From: Nocardia concava NBRC 100430
GTDB taxonomy: Bacteria; Actinomycetota; Actinomycetes; Mycobacteriales; Mycobacteriaceae
Assembly: GCF_000308815.1 (NCBI RefSeq)
Contig: NZ_BAFX01000025.1
Span: 1 to 33,805, forward strand
Length of the DNA: 33,805 bases
Reading direction: 5' to 3'
Shown here: positions 1 to 9,600 of the stretch, piece after piece
Layout: the number at the start of each line of letters is the position of its first letter
How positions within the stretch are numbered: position 1 is the first letter of the stretch
Notes under the pieces: generated by a model
Seen by the model: only the letters and a program-made list of their open reading frames with translations
The model's database searches: none
What the model was told of the DNA's origin: nothing
Position numbers and translations under genes: made by a program

Positions 1-561
1 GTGCCGGTGGTCGCGGGCGGCGTGTCCGATCACCGCACCGCGCTGCACCTGATGCGCACCGGCGCGGCGGGTGTCATCGTCGGCTACGGCTCGATGCAGG
101 GCGCCACCACCACCGGTGAGGTGCTCGGCATCGGCGTGCCCATGGCCACCGCCATCGCCGACGCCGCGGCCGCGCGCCGTGACTACCTCGACGAGACCGG
201 CGGCCGCTACGTGCACGTCATCGCCGACGGCGAGACGCTGACCTCCGGCCACATCGCCAAGGCCATCGCCTGCGGTGCGGACGCGGTCATGCTGGGCGTG
301 CCGCTGGCCATGGCCCAGGAGACCCCCGGCAACGGCTGGTACTGGCCCTCGGCCGCCGCCCACCCGTCGGTGCCGCGCGGCGCGGTCCTCCCGTACGCCA
401 TCGACGAGGAGCGCGTCCCGCTGGCCCAGGTCCTCAACGGCCCCTCCAACGACCCGTTCGGCTCGCTGAATCTCGTTGGCGGCCTCCGCCGTTCGATGGC
501 CAAGACCGGCTACTGCGACCTCAAGGAATTCCAAAAGGTCGGTTTGAACGTCCGCGGCTGA
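1..561 (+). CDS. guaB3: GuaB3-type IMP dehydrogenase-related protein (3' part only)
   Basis: This is the C-terminal 186 residues of an IMP dehydrogenase/GMP reductase family (beta/alpha)8-barrel protein. The frame is already open at base 1, so the N-terminal half, including the catalytic-Cys loop, lies outside the window. Visible family signatures are VVAGGVSDHRTALHLM (barrel strand, phosphate-binding side), GAAGVIVGYGSM, and a C-terminal GADAVMLGVPLAMAQETPG segment. The last is typical of the actinobacterial GuaB3 group, which lacks the CBS pair and runs alongside true GuaB2. The guaA gene lies 1.3 kb downstream on the same strand, which supports a guanine-nucleotide context. GuaB3 biochemistry is not settled, so the label is by family. 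The gene ends at TGA and is followed by a strong hairpin. Confidence 0.88.
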   Translation: MPVVAGGVSDHRTALHLMRTGAAGVIVGYGSMQGATTTGEVLGIGVPMATAIADAAAARRDYLDETGGRYVHVIADGETLTSGHIAKAIACGADAVMLGVPLAMAQETPGNGWYWPSAAAHPSVPRGAVLPYAIDEERVPLAQVLNGPSNDPFGSLNLVGGLRRSMAKTGYCDLKEFQKVGLNVRG

Positions 562-577
562 CCGAAGACCCCTGATC

Positions 578-613
578 GCGCCCTTGTGCATTCACCCGAA
601 TGCACAAGGGCGC
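578..613. terminator. Strong bidirectional hairpin between convergent genes
   Basis: A perfect 16-bp inverted repeat (arms 578-593 and 598-613, loop accc) lies 16 nt after the guaB3 stop and 16 nt beyond the end of the opposing hydrolase gene. There is no clear T-run, as is usual in actinobacteria. The position between convergent genes fits a two-way terminator. Confidence 0.8.
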
Positions 614-629
614 GAGTCGTATCCGGGGG

Positions 630-1454
630 TCAGCGGCTGCCGGGGCGGGCGCTGAAGTCGCGGAGTGGCGGAACTGCCAAGTCGCGGAGGAAATCTCGGA
701 TTGCCGTGTTGACGGCTACCGGGTGGGTCATGTTCACCGTCTGGCGGGCGCCCTCGATTTCGACGTAGCGGGCGTCGGGGAGGCGGTCGGCCAGTTCGCG
801 GGCGTGGGAGCGGGGGACGCCGGAGCGGGTGGGGTGGATGACCAAAGTGGGGCAGGTGATTTCGGGTAGTCGGGCCAGCACGGAGTCGCGGTTGAGGAGG
901 GCGCCGGCGGCGACCTCGGTGGCGCTCGGATCGCGGGCGAGCCAGCGTTTCACCCAGACGGCGCGGTACCAGTCGTCATCGCCGATGAGCCAGCGGGCGA
1001 GGTATTCGGCGAGGGCCGGGCGGGGGGCCTCTTCGTACCATTTGTCCAGAAACTTACGGGCATTGGTGAGTTCGGCGGCGGTGGGTTCGTGCGCCTCGCT
1101 GGCGATCAGGACGAGGGCGGAGACACGGTCGGGGGCGAGCAGGGCGGTGCGCAGGGCGATGAAGCCGCCCTGCGAAATCCCGCCCACCACGGCGCGTTCC
1201 ACGCCGAGCTGATCCAATACGGTCAGCGCGTCCCGGGCGGAGGTCCAGTAGGTGAACGGCAGCCCCTCGTCTCGGGTGCGGCCGTGCCCGCGCGCGTCCC
1301 AGGTCACGATCCGGAACTCCGGTGTCAGCGCCGCCTGTTGCGACGCGAACATCGTTCGGTCCATGAGGAATTCGTGCCCCAGCAACACAACCGGACCTTC
1401 GCCCCCGCTGTCCTCGTAGTGGATCTCTGCATCGATCGCACGGGCGAATGGCAC
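630..1454 (-). CDS. Alpha/beta-fold hydrolase-like protein with altered catalytic residues
   Basis: This is an alpha/beta-hydrolase fold protein of about 274 residues. It has an LLGHEFLMD oxyanion-side loop, WDARGHGRT after strand 4, the nucleophile elbow GISQGG (Ser94) and a short helical cap. The GTG at 1454 is chosen because it lies 7 nt after a TATCCT -10-like element and starts just before the first beta strand (AIDAEIHYED); the frame stays open to an ATG-type start at 1502, which would add a hydrophobic stretch. Oddly, where family members have a GAGH-type motif carrying the catalytic His, this protein reads GARQ (Gln238), and the loop after strand 7 reads HPTRSGVP with no acidic residue. 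It may therefore be inactive, use another His such as the one in MTHP, or belong to a variant subfamily. The substrate is unknown. Confidence 0.8.
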   Translation of the reverse strand: MPFARAIDAEIHYEDSGGEGPVVLLGHEFLMDRTMFASQQAALTPEFRIVTWDARGHGRTRDEGLPFTYWTSARDALTVLDQLGVERAVVGGISQGGFIALRTALLAPDRVSALVLIASEAHEPTAAELTNARKFLDKWYEEAPRPALAEYLARWLIGDDDWYRAVWVKRWLARDPSATEVAAGALLNRDSVLARLPEITCPTLVIHPTRSGVPRSHARELADRLPDARYVEIEGARQTVNMTHPVAVNTAIRDFLRDLAVPPLRDFSARPGSR

Positions 1455-1461
1455 GAGGTAG

Positions 1462-1467
1462 AGGATA
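1462..1467 (-). promoter_or_regulatory. Putative -10 element of a leaderless promoter (hydrolase)
   Basis: TATCCT on the minus strand is followed by 7 nt and then the GTG at 1454. Transcription would begin at or next to the start codon, which explains the absence of a Shine-Dalgarno sequence. No -35 element is clear. Confidence 0.4.
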
Positions 1468-1888
1468 GCCAGCACCGGTGACAAACTGCTCAGCTTTCCC
1501 ACCCACCGCCCCAGTCGGTGTCGCTAGGCTCCCCCGCCTCCCCGAGCCTTCAGCGGACGGCGGAGAGCCGTGGAAAGCCCCACACCCGTGCCGGCGGTCA
1601 GGTGACGAACCGATTTTGGACGTACCCGATGAGTTACCCGAACCTCACGAAACCAGTTGTCAAGTACCGCGCCAAACGTGTGCGTGGAGAGGCCGGAAGA
1701 CCCTATCGAAGATCGGCGGGACCCGAATACCGTCCCGGTGCCACCACTTCCGGGTCGGGCGGGTCACCGCTCACGAGGCCGCGGCGCAGCCCCCGGCCCG
1801 GGGTGATGGTCCAAGCGCAGGTCGGACGGGGTTGATGGTCTTGTGCGATCGGGTGTTGCCCGAAGTAAGTGTGTCGTGTATCGCTCCG
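1468..1888. other. Divergent intergenic region upstream of guaA
   Basis: About 420 bases separate the divergent hydrolase and guaA starts. Open frames here have no recognisable domain and look like high-GC noise. Apart from the -10 elements at its two ends, I see no repeat, RNA gene or riboswitch that I can support. Confidence 0.4.
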
Positions 1889-1894
1889 TAGACT
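1889..1894 (+). promoter_or_regulatory. Putative -10 element of a leaderless guaA promoter
   Basis: TAGACT (1889-1894) lies 6 nt before the GTG at 1901. With a standard -10 position, the +1 would be the G of that codon. This favours 1901, not the in-frame GTG at 1895, as the translated start. No Shine-Dalgarno sequence precedes either codon. Confidence 0.45.
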
Positions 1895-3460
1895 GTGCCG
1901 GTGGCAGAAACCCAGCGACCAGTCCTTGTCGTCGACTTCGGCGCGCAGTACGCGCAGCTGATCGCGCGCCGGGTGCGCGAAGCGAGCGTGTATTCCGAAG
2001 TGGTTCCGCACTCGATCACCGTGGAGGAGATCGCGGAGAAGCAGCCGCTCGCGGTGATTCTCTCCGGCGGGCCGAGCAGCGTGTACGCCGAGGGCGCACC
2101 GCAGCTGGACGCGCGGCTGTTCGATCTGGAGGTGCCGGTCTTCGGCATCTGCTACGGCTTCCAGGCCATGGCGCAGGCGCTCGGCGGGACCGTGGCGCAC
2201 ACCGGAACCCGTGAGTACGGGCGCACCGAGCTGAGCGTCGACGGCGGCATCTTGCACGGCGGCCTGCCGACCCGGCAGCCGGTGTGGATGAGCCACGGCG
2301 ACGCCGTCACCGACGCCCCGAAGGGCTTCGAGGTGACCGCGACCTCCGCGGGTGCGCCGGTCGCCGCGTTCGAGGATCGGGCGCGCAAGCTCGCGGGTGT
2401 GCAGTACCACCCGGAGGTGCTGCATTCGCCGCACGGCCAGCAGGTGCTGAGCCGGTTCCTGCACGAGATCGCCGGGATCCCGGGCGCGTGGACCGCGTCC
2501 AATATCGCCGAGGCGCTGATCAATCAGGTGCGCGAGCAGGTCGGGGACGGGCACGCCATCTGCGGTCTGTCCGGCGGCGTGGACTCCGCGGTCGCTGCCG
2601 CGCTGGTGCAGCGGGCCATCGGTGATCGCCTCACCTGTGTGTTCGTCGATCACGGTCTGCTGCGTGCCGGTGAGCGCGAGCAGGTGCAGCGGGATTTCGT
2701 CGCCGCGACCGGGGCCAAGCTGGTCACCGTCGACGCGGTCGACAAATTCCTGGGTGAGCTGAAGGGCGTCACCGATCCGGAGGAGAAGCGCAAGATCATC
2801 GGCCGGGAGTTCATCCGGTCGTTCGAGGACGCGGTCTCCGAGGTGGTCGGCGAGCAGGGCGAGACCAAGGTCGAGTTCCTGGTGCAGGGCACGCTGTACC
2901 CGGACGTCGTCGAATCCGGCGGCGGCGCGGGCACCGCGAACATCAAGTCGCACCACAATGTCGGCGGTCTTCCGGACGATCTGGAGTTCGCTCTGGTCGA
3001 GCCGCTGCGGCTGCTGTTCAAGGACGAGGTGCGCGCGGTCGGCCGCGAGCTGGGGCTGCCCGAGGAAATCGTTGCGCGCCAGCCGTTCCCGGGCCCGGGT
3101 CTGGCCATCCGCATCATCGGCGAGGTGACCTTCGACCGGCTGGAGCTGCTGCGCCAGGCCGATGCCATCGCGCGCGAGGAGCTGACGGCCGCCGGTCTGG
3201 ACAAGTCGATCTGGCAGTGCCCGGTGGTGTTGCTGGCCGATGTCCGCAGCGTCGGCGTGCAGGGCGACGGCCGCACCTACGGTCATCCGATCGTGCTGCG
3301 CCCGGTCTCGTCCGAGGACGCCATGACCGCGGACTGGACCCGGCTGCCGTACGAGGTGCTGGAGCGCATCTCCACCCGCATCACCAATGAGGTGGCGGAG
3401 GTCAACCGCGTGGTGCTCGACGTGACGAGCAAGCCGCCGGGGACCATCGAGTGGGAGTGA
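1895..3460 (+). CDS. guaA: GMP synthase (glutamine-hydrolysing)
   Basis: This enzyme converts XMP, ATP and glutamine to GMP in the cytosol. The N-terminal class-I glutamine amidotransferase domain (about residues 9-195) begins with [20 protein letters not shown] and carries the catalytic Cys in GICYGFQ (Cys86) and the His/Glu pair in QYHPEV (172/174). The ATP-pyrophosphatase domain has the PP-loop [10 protein letters not shown] (about 225-234). The C-terminal dimerisation domain ends in the family hallmark KPPGTIEWE. The length of 521 residues (519 if GTG 1901 is used) matches the family. Two in-frame GTGs, at 1895 and 1901, compete; the -10 spacing favours 1901. The gene stands alone on the plus strand and ends at tandem hairpins. 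Confidence 0.98.
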   Translation: MPVAETQRPVLVVDFGAQYAQLIARRVREASVYSEVVPHSITVEEIAEKQPLAVILSGGPSSVYAEGAPQLDARLFDLEVPVFGICYGFQAMAQALGGTVAHTGTREYGRTELSVDGGILHGGLPTRQPVWMSHGDAVTDAPKGFEVTATSAGAPVAAFEDRARKLAGVQYHPEVLHSPHGQQVLSRFLHEIAGIPGAWTASNIAEALINQVREQVGDGHAICGLSGGVDSAVAAALVQRAIGDRLTCVFVDHGLLRAGEREQVQRDFVAATGAKLVTVDAVDKFLGELKGVTDPEEKRKIIGREFIRSFEDAVSEVVGEQGETKVEFLVQGTLYPDVVESGGGAGTANIKSHHNVGGLPDDLEFALVEPLRLLFKDEVRAVGRELGLPEEIVARQPFPGPGLAIRIIGEVTFDRLELLRQADAIAREELTAAGLDKSIWQCPVVLLADVRSVGVQGDGRTYGHPIVLRPVSSEDAMTADWTRLPYEVLERISTRITNEVAEVNRVVLDVTSKPPGTIEWE

Positions 3461-3478
3461 CGGTCTCCCAATGATTTA

Positions 3479-3538
3479 CGAAGGCCCCGCACCTGAGGTG
3501 CGGGGCCTTCGTCCTTCCCGGAGGGCAGTCCGGGAAGG
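3479..3538. terminator. Tandem hairpins after guaA
   Basis: Two consecutive perfect inverted repeats follow the guaA stop. The first has 16-nt arms (3479-3494 and 3496-3511) around one central base. The second has 10-nt arms (3513-3522 and 3529-3538) with a 6-nt loop. They lie between guaA and the opposing small membrane protein gene, so they probably terminate both strands. Confidence 0.85.
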
Positions 3539-3582
3539 GGATGCGCTGTCCCGGCGAGGGAAGGGGGCAGCGCGGGGTCGGT

Positions 3583-3789
3583 TCAGTCGCGGTTCTTCTT
3601 CGGGGTGAGAACCAGGACGATTCCGACGACTATGGCGGCGATGACGACGATCCAGCCGAGGGACAGGCCGCCGGAGACGGGCCAGGAGTGCGGGCCGACG
3701 AAGGCCCAGACGCTCACTCCGAGGCCGAGCATTCCGGCCAGCAGGAGAGAGAAGGACGGTCGGCGGTTCTTGTTCTCGTTCTCAGCCAC
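3583..3789 (-). CDS. Small two-helix membrane protein
   Basis: A 68-residue protein with a charged N-terminus (AENENKNRRPS), a hydrophobic helix at about 13-32, a second at about 44-62 and a basic tail (TPKKNRD). Its GTG start overlaps the end of the PspC/LiaF-like gene by 8 nt in the string GTGGCTGA and is preceded by an excellent GGAGGTGA Shine-Dalgarno. Translation is therefore almost surely coupled to the upstream gene. The function is unknown. Its place in the operon suggests an accessory role for the PspC-type membrane protein. Confidence 0.85.
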   Translation of the reverse strand: MAENENKNRRPSFSLLLAGMLGLGVSVWAFVGPHSWPVSGGLSLGWIVVIAAIVVGIVLVLTPKKNRD

Positions 3790-5575
3790 GGTTCACCTCC
3801 GCGTTTCCCATCTGCACATCTACGGTCAGGTTCAGGACGGGACCCGTTGCCGGGCCGGATATTCCGCTCAGGCAATTCGAATCGCCCATGCGGACATTGC
3901 ATGTCGTGTTGACGCGCAGGTTCGGGGGCAGGATCACGCGGGCGTCGCCCATGCGCACCTTCACCTCGACCGCGCGGTCCTCGGTCAACTGCAGCTTGCT
4001 CAGATCGAGGGTGCCCGAGCCCATGGAGACGTGGTACTCCGGCAGCAGCTCGGAAGTCGTTGCGGCGGCCCACTTGTGGTCGCCCATAGCGCCCTCGTCG
4101 AACTGGATCGGGCCGATCAGCGAGGCCAGGATGACGAAGCCGGCCAGGGGAGCCAGCAGCACCATGAGGCCGTAGCCGCGGCGCAGGAACGCGCCCACGA
4201 TGAGCCCGAGCGCGATCACGGCGAGGGCGGCGGCGCCGATGCGGCCCGGAGTCATCCAGTCCACGCCCGCCGCGGCTGCGGAACCCGCCGCGGCGGCGGC
4301 CAGAATCGCGAGCCCGATGGTGACCGCGGTCAGGCGGGAGCGCGGGCGGCGCGCGGGAGCCTGGACGGCGCTCTGCTGGACCGGCACACCCGGTTCGGGG
4401 AGTTCCCAGGCCAGTGGGGCCACACCGAGCGGATCCCAGCCGGGCGGGGTGGGGCCGAAGTCGGGGGACATGGGGGCCGGGCCGAATCCGGTGCGGGGAC
4501 GGTCGGTCGCGGACGGAATGCGGTGCAGGGCGGGAGCTTTGCCCTGATGGGCGGGCAGCGCGTGGGCCTTGCCCTGGTGGCCGGGGCCGTCTTCGGAGCT
4601 CGGTGCGTCGTCGGGCGGGTTGCCCTGCGGTGCGGCTTGCTTCTCCAAATCGACCGGGCTCGCGGCCTCCTGGGGTTCGGCGGCAGGGTCCGGTTTTCCG
4701 GAATCGGCCGGGGCCGAGGCGGATTCGGATTTGCTCAGGATCACGGTGTCGGCCACCGAGGATGCCGGTGCGTAGCGGGTTTCCAGCACCTCGGTCACGT
4801 TCTCCGTGTCCGAAGGAGGTTGCGGGGCAGACGATTCCGGGCGCAGGACGGCGGTGTCGGTGTCGACCGTATCGGTGCGCAGGACCGCGGTGTCGGTGTC
4901 ACCCGAATCAGACTGCGACATGCTCTGGGCGGCAGCGGATTCCGGGGCGGCCTGGTTCGGGTCAGGCTCGTAGTGGTCGGGCAGCGTGGTGTAGGGCCCG
5001 TAGGTCTGGAAGGTGACCGCGTTGGTGCCCGGGTAGCCGGTCCAGTACGGGTTGGTGGTGCCCGGGTAGCCCGTGTTGAGGATGTTGTCGGCGGCCGTCT
5101 GCTCGAAATAGGCCGCGGGCGGCTGCGGTTGGCGCTGATAGAGCAGCCACCACCCGGCCAGCATGAGCGCGAAGCTGATCACGCCCGAGCCGCCGAGCCC
5201 CACCCCGACGGGGCCCATCGTGCTCACAGCGATCCCCAACGCCACCATGAGCACGATGGTCTTGGACGACGAATGCGACGACCGCCCGCGCCCGAACAGC
5301 GACTCCGCCGCCGACGACTGATCACCGGCCTGATTCAGCAGCAGCCAGCACAGCAGATAGAGCACGATCCCCGCCCCGCCGAACAGCGCGGACACCACGA
5401 ACGCCACCCGCACCAGCACGGGGTCCACGTTGTAGCGGCGACCGAACCCGACGGCCACACCCGCGATCGGCCCATCCTTGGGAAACCGCATCGGCCGGGA
5501 CTGCCACAGATCGTGAAGCTGATCGGAGAAGCCGGCACGCCCGGCGCTCTTGGACCAGTCGCTCGTCTTCGTCAT
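3782..5575 (-). CDS. PspC-domain membrane protein with LiaF-like C-terminal domain
   Basis: A membrane protein of about 597 residues. The N-terminal PspC domain (about 28-85) contains PKDGPIAGVAVGFGRRYNVDPVLVRVAFV followed by a transmembrane helix; two further helices lie near 106-145. A low-complexity linker rich in D/T/P/Q follows, with internal repeats (DTDTAVLR twice, HQGKA twice). A second membrane block (RLTAVTIGLAILAAAAAG and following) leads to a C-terminal beta-rich domain bearing three spaced motifs, VRMGDARV, VRMGDSNC and VQMGNAEV. This resembles the LiaF/toast-rack domains of envelope-stress proteins. ATG 5575 is preferred because it starts just before the PspC region; an ATG at 5584 is also possible, and neither has a clear Shine-Dalgarno. 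It likely works with the PspC histidine kinase/LuxR pair at 14.3-16.3 kb, as an envelope-stress antagonist or sensor (inference). Confidence 0.88.
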   Translation of the reverse strand: MTKTSDWSKSAGRAGFSDQLHDLWQSRPMRFPKDGPIAGVAVGFGRRYNVDPVLVRVAFVVSALFGGAGIVLYLLCWLLLNQAGDQSSAAESLFGRGRSSHSSSKTIVLMVALGIAVSTMGPVGVGLGGSGVISFALMLAGWWLLYQRQPQPPAAYFEQTAADNILNTGYPGTTNPYWTGYPGTNAVTFQTYGPYTTLPDHYEPDPNQAAPESAAAQSMSQSDSGDTDTAVLRTDTVDTDTAVLRPESSAPQPPSDTENVTEVLETRYAPASSVADTVILSKSESASAPADSGKPDPAAEPQEAASPVDLEKQAAPQGNPPDDAPSSEDGPGHQGKAHALPAHQGKAPALHRIPSATDRPRTGFGPAPMSPDFGPTPPGWDPLGVAPLAWELPEPGVPVQQSAVQAPARRPRSRLTAVTIGLAILAAAAAGSAAAAGVDWMTPGRIGAAALAVIALGLIVGAFLRRGYGLMVLLAPLAGFVILASLIGPIQFDEGAMGDHKWAAATTSELLPEYHVSMGSGTLDLSKLQLTEDRAVEVKVRMGDARVILPPNLRVNTTCNVRMGDSNCLSGISGPATGPVLNLTVDVQMGNAEVNRG

Positions 5576-5654
5576 GGCTACCATCGTGCTGGTCCGCGCT
5601 GGTCGGGCGCATCGGGGATCACCCTGAATGCCCACCTGACTTCTGACCGGGGGA

Positions 5655-6095
5655 TCACTTCAACGGGGCGTCGGTGGTCCACTGGCCCTTGCCGTCGATG
5701 ACCGTCTCCTTGGTGAAGATGCCATTGGCGGGTGCGGACAGCACGATCCAGGCGCGATGGGTCTCGAAGTTGCCCGCCGCGCAGGTCGGTTCGCACTTGT
5801 TCACGTGGTAGCTGCCCTCGCCGACGGCCACGTCGGAGCCCCAGAGGAGCCAGCCGAGATCGGTGAAGTACTGGTGGGCGGAAGAGCAGCCGGGGTCCAG
5901 CTTGGTCGGCTTCGTCAGGAGGTCGGTGCGGCCGCAGTTGTAGAGCTGGGCGTCGGCTCCGGCCTTCTGGGCGACCGGGTGCGCGACCGGGGCGGCGGAC
6001 GCCTCCGGGCCGTTCGCGCCGCCCGCCACCAGCAGTACCGCCGCGCCGAGTCCGGCCATCAGGGTCGCGCCGTACGTGGCCATCCGAGTCTTCAT
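5655..6095 (-). CDS. Secreted four-cysteine protein
   Basis: A 146-residue exported protein. ATG 6095 is set by the strong GGGAGGG Shine-Dalgarno and leaves a typical Sec signal peptide (MKTRMATYGATLMAGLGAAV and on) with likely cleavage after PEASA. The mature part has four cysteines (NCG, PGCSS, NKC, PTC), compatible with two disulfides. It shows the pattern W-x-x-WG...A-x-G-x-G...C-x-P-x-C-A-x-G found in many actinobacterial secreted proteins of unknown function. No enzymatic motif is seen. Its stop lies about 70 bases beyond the PspC gene start on the same strand, so read-through is possible, but this gene has its own ribosome-binding site. Confidence 0.82.
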   Translation of the reverse strand: MKTRMATYGATLMAGLGAAVLLVAGGANGPEASAAPVAHPVAQKAGADAQLYNCGRTDLLTKPTKLDPGCSSAHQYFTDLGWLLWGSDVAVGEGSYHVNKCEPTCAAGNFETHRAWIVLSAPANGIFTKETVIDGKGQWTTDAPLK

Positions 6096-6211
6096 TGGTG
6101 ATCCCTCCCGTGAATGTCGCCCGGACCATTCGGCCGGGACCGGTTTCGACGGTAGGAATCGAGACTTGGTGACTTCTATCGGAAAACCAACGGCGGCCAC
6201 CACGTGTCGGG

Positions 6212-6622
6212 TCAGGCGGATCGGTAGATCGCTACCACCGGGATCTTCCGGGTGGTCTTTTCGCGGTACTCGGTGAAGACCGGCATGATCTCGATCATGC
6301 GCTCGTAGAGGTCGTCGGATTCCTGGCCCGTCAGGAATTCCGCCTTGCCCGTGTATGTTTCGGTGCCGAGCTCGATGGTGATCTCGGGGTTGGCGCGCAG
6401 GTTGTGGTACCAGGCCGGATGCTTGTCCGCGCCACCGTTGGACGCGATGAGAACGATGCGCTCGCCGTCCGGCACATAGACGAGCGGATTGGTAACGGCG
6501 CGACCGGATTTCGCGCCGGTCGTGGTGATCAGCACCATATTGTCCCGCCCCTCGAACGGCCCGCCCACCTTCCCGCCATTGGCGCGGAACTCTTCGATCA
6601 CAGATTCATTGAATGCGTTCAT
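6212..6622 (-). CDS. F420-dependent (Ddn-like) nitroreductase family protein
   Basis: A 136-residue split-barrel protein of the deazaflavin (F420H2)-dependent nitroreductase family. Signatures are an N-terminal helix (ESVIEEFRANGGKVGG), then VLITTTGAKSGRAVTNPLVYVPDGERIVLIAS, GGADKHPAWYHNLRANPEI and a C-terminal FTEYREKTTRKIPVVAI. ATG 6622 is chosen over the in-frame GTG at 6634 because GGAGGG lies about 6 nt upstream of it. The family uses F420 to reduce quinones and diverse xenobiotics at the membrane or in the cytosol; the native substrate here cannot be named. Confidence 0.92.
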   Translation of the reverse strand: MNAFNESVIEEFRANGGKVGGPFEGRDNMVLITTTGAKSGRAVTNPLVYVPDGERIVLIASNGGADKHPAWYHNLRANPEITIELGTETYTGKAEFLTGQESDDLYERMIEIMPVFTEYREKTTRKIPVVAIYRSA

Positions 6623-6686
6623 CTCACCCTCCACGTCGGAATCTGACTGCTGGCAACCGGGCGGGCCGGGGAGAAATTCCGGGGTT

Positions 6687-9600
6687 TCAGGAGGCGGGAC
6701 AGGGCGGGTGGTAGGGGAGTTGGGGTAGATGGCGGCGCCAAAGGTCTTCGGACAGGGGGCCGGTGACCGTGCAGACGCGGTCGGCGGCGTGCTGTTCGTT
6801 CAAGTCCCACAGGCGAAGTGCGCCGTCGCGGCCGCCCGCACCGACACGGCGGCCGTCGGGGAGCAGACCGACGTTCCAGCCGTATCGACTGGAATCGGAG
6901 AGCGTGAGCGTGCGTTGGGGGTGGGCGCGGTCGGTGAAGTCCCACAATTGGATGCCGCCGTCGTCTCCGCTGGTGAGCATGGTGCGGCCGTCCGCGGAGA
7001 AGCCGACACCCCGGATCGTCAGCGAGTGCGCGGCGATCGGATCACCGAGGCGGACGGGGTGGTTCGGATCGCTGATGTCCCAGCTCTGCAGGGTCTCGTT
7101 AGTGGTGACGACCATGGTTCGCAGATCCGGGGTGATGATGGCGGAGGCAGCGGTGGATGAGCCCGACCGAAACAGCTCGGCGACCCGCTGCGGGCGTGTG
7201 GGATCGGTGATGTTCCAGAGGGTTGCGGTGACGATGGTCTTGTTCCCGTCCTGCGTGTAATCGCGGATGAGGATGGATTTTCCGTCGCTCCCGAACCGCA
7301 GCAGGCTGTAGGTGGATGACATGGGAACGGGCGCACCCACGGGGGTCGGTCGGGTGCGATCGGCGATGTCCCAGAACCGCAGCATTCGGTCATCGCCGAC
7401 CGCCGCGGCGAGACGCCAGTCCGGGCTCACACTGACCCCGCCGTACCGGGAGACGGTCAGGTGCCATTCCGTCAGTGGGCGAATGTGTGCCGGATCGGTG
7501 GCGTCGAGAATCCGTGGGGGCGTGTTGGATTCGATATCGGATCCAAGCATGATCGTGGTGCCGTCGGGAGACAGCGAGAGGTAACTGAGCGCCGGGGCGA
7601 CCCGGTATTCCCCGAGCAGCGTGGGCGATCGGTCGTTTTCGGTGCCCCACAGGGCTATTCGGCCGTCGCTGGACAACGTGGCCATCCGGGTCCCGGAAGC
7701 GTCGTAGTTCGGTGTGCTCGTCCATGCGGAATGCTCGGTGAGGATGGCCGGGGGCAGTGACCAGATGCGAATGTCGCCGGCCAGACCGCCGGCGGCGAGG
7801 GTACGCCCGTCCGGGGCGAAGGCGAGTGAATCGGGCCCGGCGCTACACGGTGAGGCGGAGTCGTTGCCGTAGTGGCAGAGACCGGGACTGGTCGAGAGCG
7901 TGTTCGTGAGGCGGGTGGGATTGCCCGGGTCGGTGATGTTCCACAGTCCGGCCGACCCGGAACTGCCGACCGCCAGGGTGTGACCATCGGGCGAGAATTC
8001 CAAGGCCCACAGGCCCTCTCCCATCGTCGTGTCGAGGGAGGATGTCCGGCGCGGGTGAGCCGGGTCGCCGACGTCCCAGAGCTCCGCGGCGGCGTTGTTG
8101 TTCCCGATCGGGTGCATGGATCCATCGCCGATGCCCACGGCGAGCAGGGTGCTGTCGGGGCTGAACGCGACGCGCTCCACCGGGGCAGCCTGGGTGAGTG
8201 AGGGAATCACCAGTACCGGGTTTGCCGGGTCCGCAATGGACCAGAGCTGGATCGTCGGGTCGGTTCGGACGGAGGCGGAGACCGGTGTCAGGTGGATGAG
8301 GGCGAGTAGCCGCCCGTTCGGGCTGATTCGCAGGTCGTCGAGGGCGCCGTCGGTCGCGGCGTGCACTTGCCGGGAGGAGCCCATGATCGGTACCGCCGGA
8401 TTGCTGGTATTCCACAGCGTGAACTGGGTTGGCGTGACAGTCAGGAGGGTTCGCCCGTCTGGCCCGAATGCCACTCGCGCCGCGGGGAATTCGGGCAGAC
8501 CCGCGAGGATGGTCAGGCGGCGTGGCGCGGACGGTACGGTGATGTCCCACAGCGCGATATCGTGCGTCGGAGTGTTGAATGCCGGAGCCGTGGCCAGCAG
8601 TGTGCCGTCCGGGCTGAATGCGAAATCACCGATGCCCTCGAGGGCTTGGCCCAGCGGCTGCGGGTGGCGTGGGTCGCTGGTATCCGACAATCGGAACACA
8701 TTGTCGTAGGAGATCGATCCCAGCAGCTTGCCATCCTTGCGGTAGGCGATCTTGTGAATCGACTTCGCGTGCATCGGGGTGGCGGTCATCAACGGCTGGG
8801 TCTGAGTCTGCAACAGGGTGGATCGGGCGGTCATGTCGTTCGGTCGCATGCGCCAGGCGACCAGGTCCAGTTGGGCGGCCAGGGTCGGGTCGACCGATCG
8901 AACCCGGTCGGCCTCGGCGAGTACAGCCGCGAAATTCTGGTCGTCGCGGCGCTGGTTGGCGAGCCGATTCTGGTTGTACGCACCGAAACCGGCCACCAGG
9001 AGGCCGACACCGAGCAGCGCGAGAATGGCGGTGGTGCGGCGGGAGCGGAGCCGGGACCGGCGGCGAGCGGTGGTCGCGGCGTCGAGGAAGTCGCGGGCCA
9101 GCGGGCCTACCGGGGGCGGGTCGACATTGTCGAGTGCGTTGCGTAGCCGGGTGCCGCGGTAGAGCAGAGCTGAATCTCGCTCTTGGGCGGCCCATTCGGC
9201 GGCATCGGTTTCGAGGCGTTGGCGGACCAGGTAGCCGACTCGGTCTTCGTCGATCCAGGTGCGGAGGCGGGGCCAGGCGGTGAGGACGATCTCGTGGGTG
9301 AGGTTGACGGATTCGGCGTCGAGGGTGATGAGGCGGGTGCGGGAGAGGAGTTCGAGGGCGGCGGTGGCGGAGTCGGTGTCGGGGGTGCGGGCCAGGAGCT
9401 CGGGACGGAGGGCGGGGCGGCGGGTGTCGCGGGCGTCGCGGCGGACGGTGACCAGGCCGAGCAGGAGTTCGCGGGCGGCCGCCTGTTGGGCGGGAGTTAG
9501 CTCGTTCCAGGCGTATTCGGCGGTTTCGGCTACCGAGCCGACTACGCCGCCCGCTTTGCGGTAGCCGGTGGTGGTGAGGCGGCGGCCCTCGCGGTGTTGC

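Noticed and set aside
1703..3286. Long minus-strand open frame (527 codons) opposite guaA
   Set aside because: It is antisense to an unmistakable GMP synthase. The translation is rich in Arg, His and Asp without domain motifs, a usual shadow of codon bias in GC-rich DNA.
3605..5701. 698-codon plus-strand open frame opposite the PspC/LiaF-like gene
   Set aside because: The minus strand has a coherent multi-domain membrane protein with a coupled downstream gene. The plus-strand product is low-complexity Gly/Arg/Ala/His.
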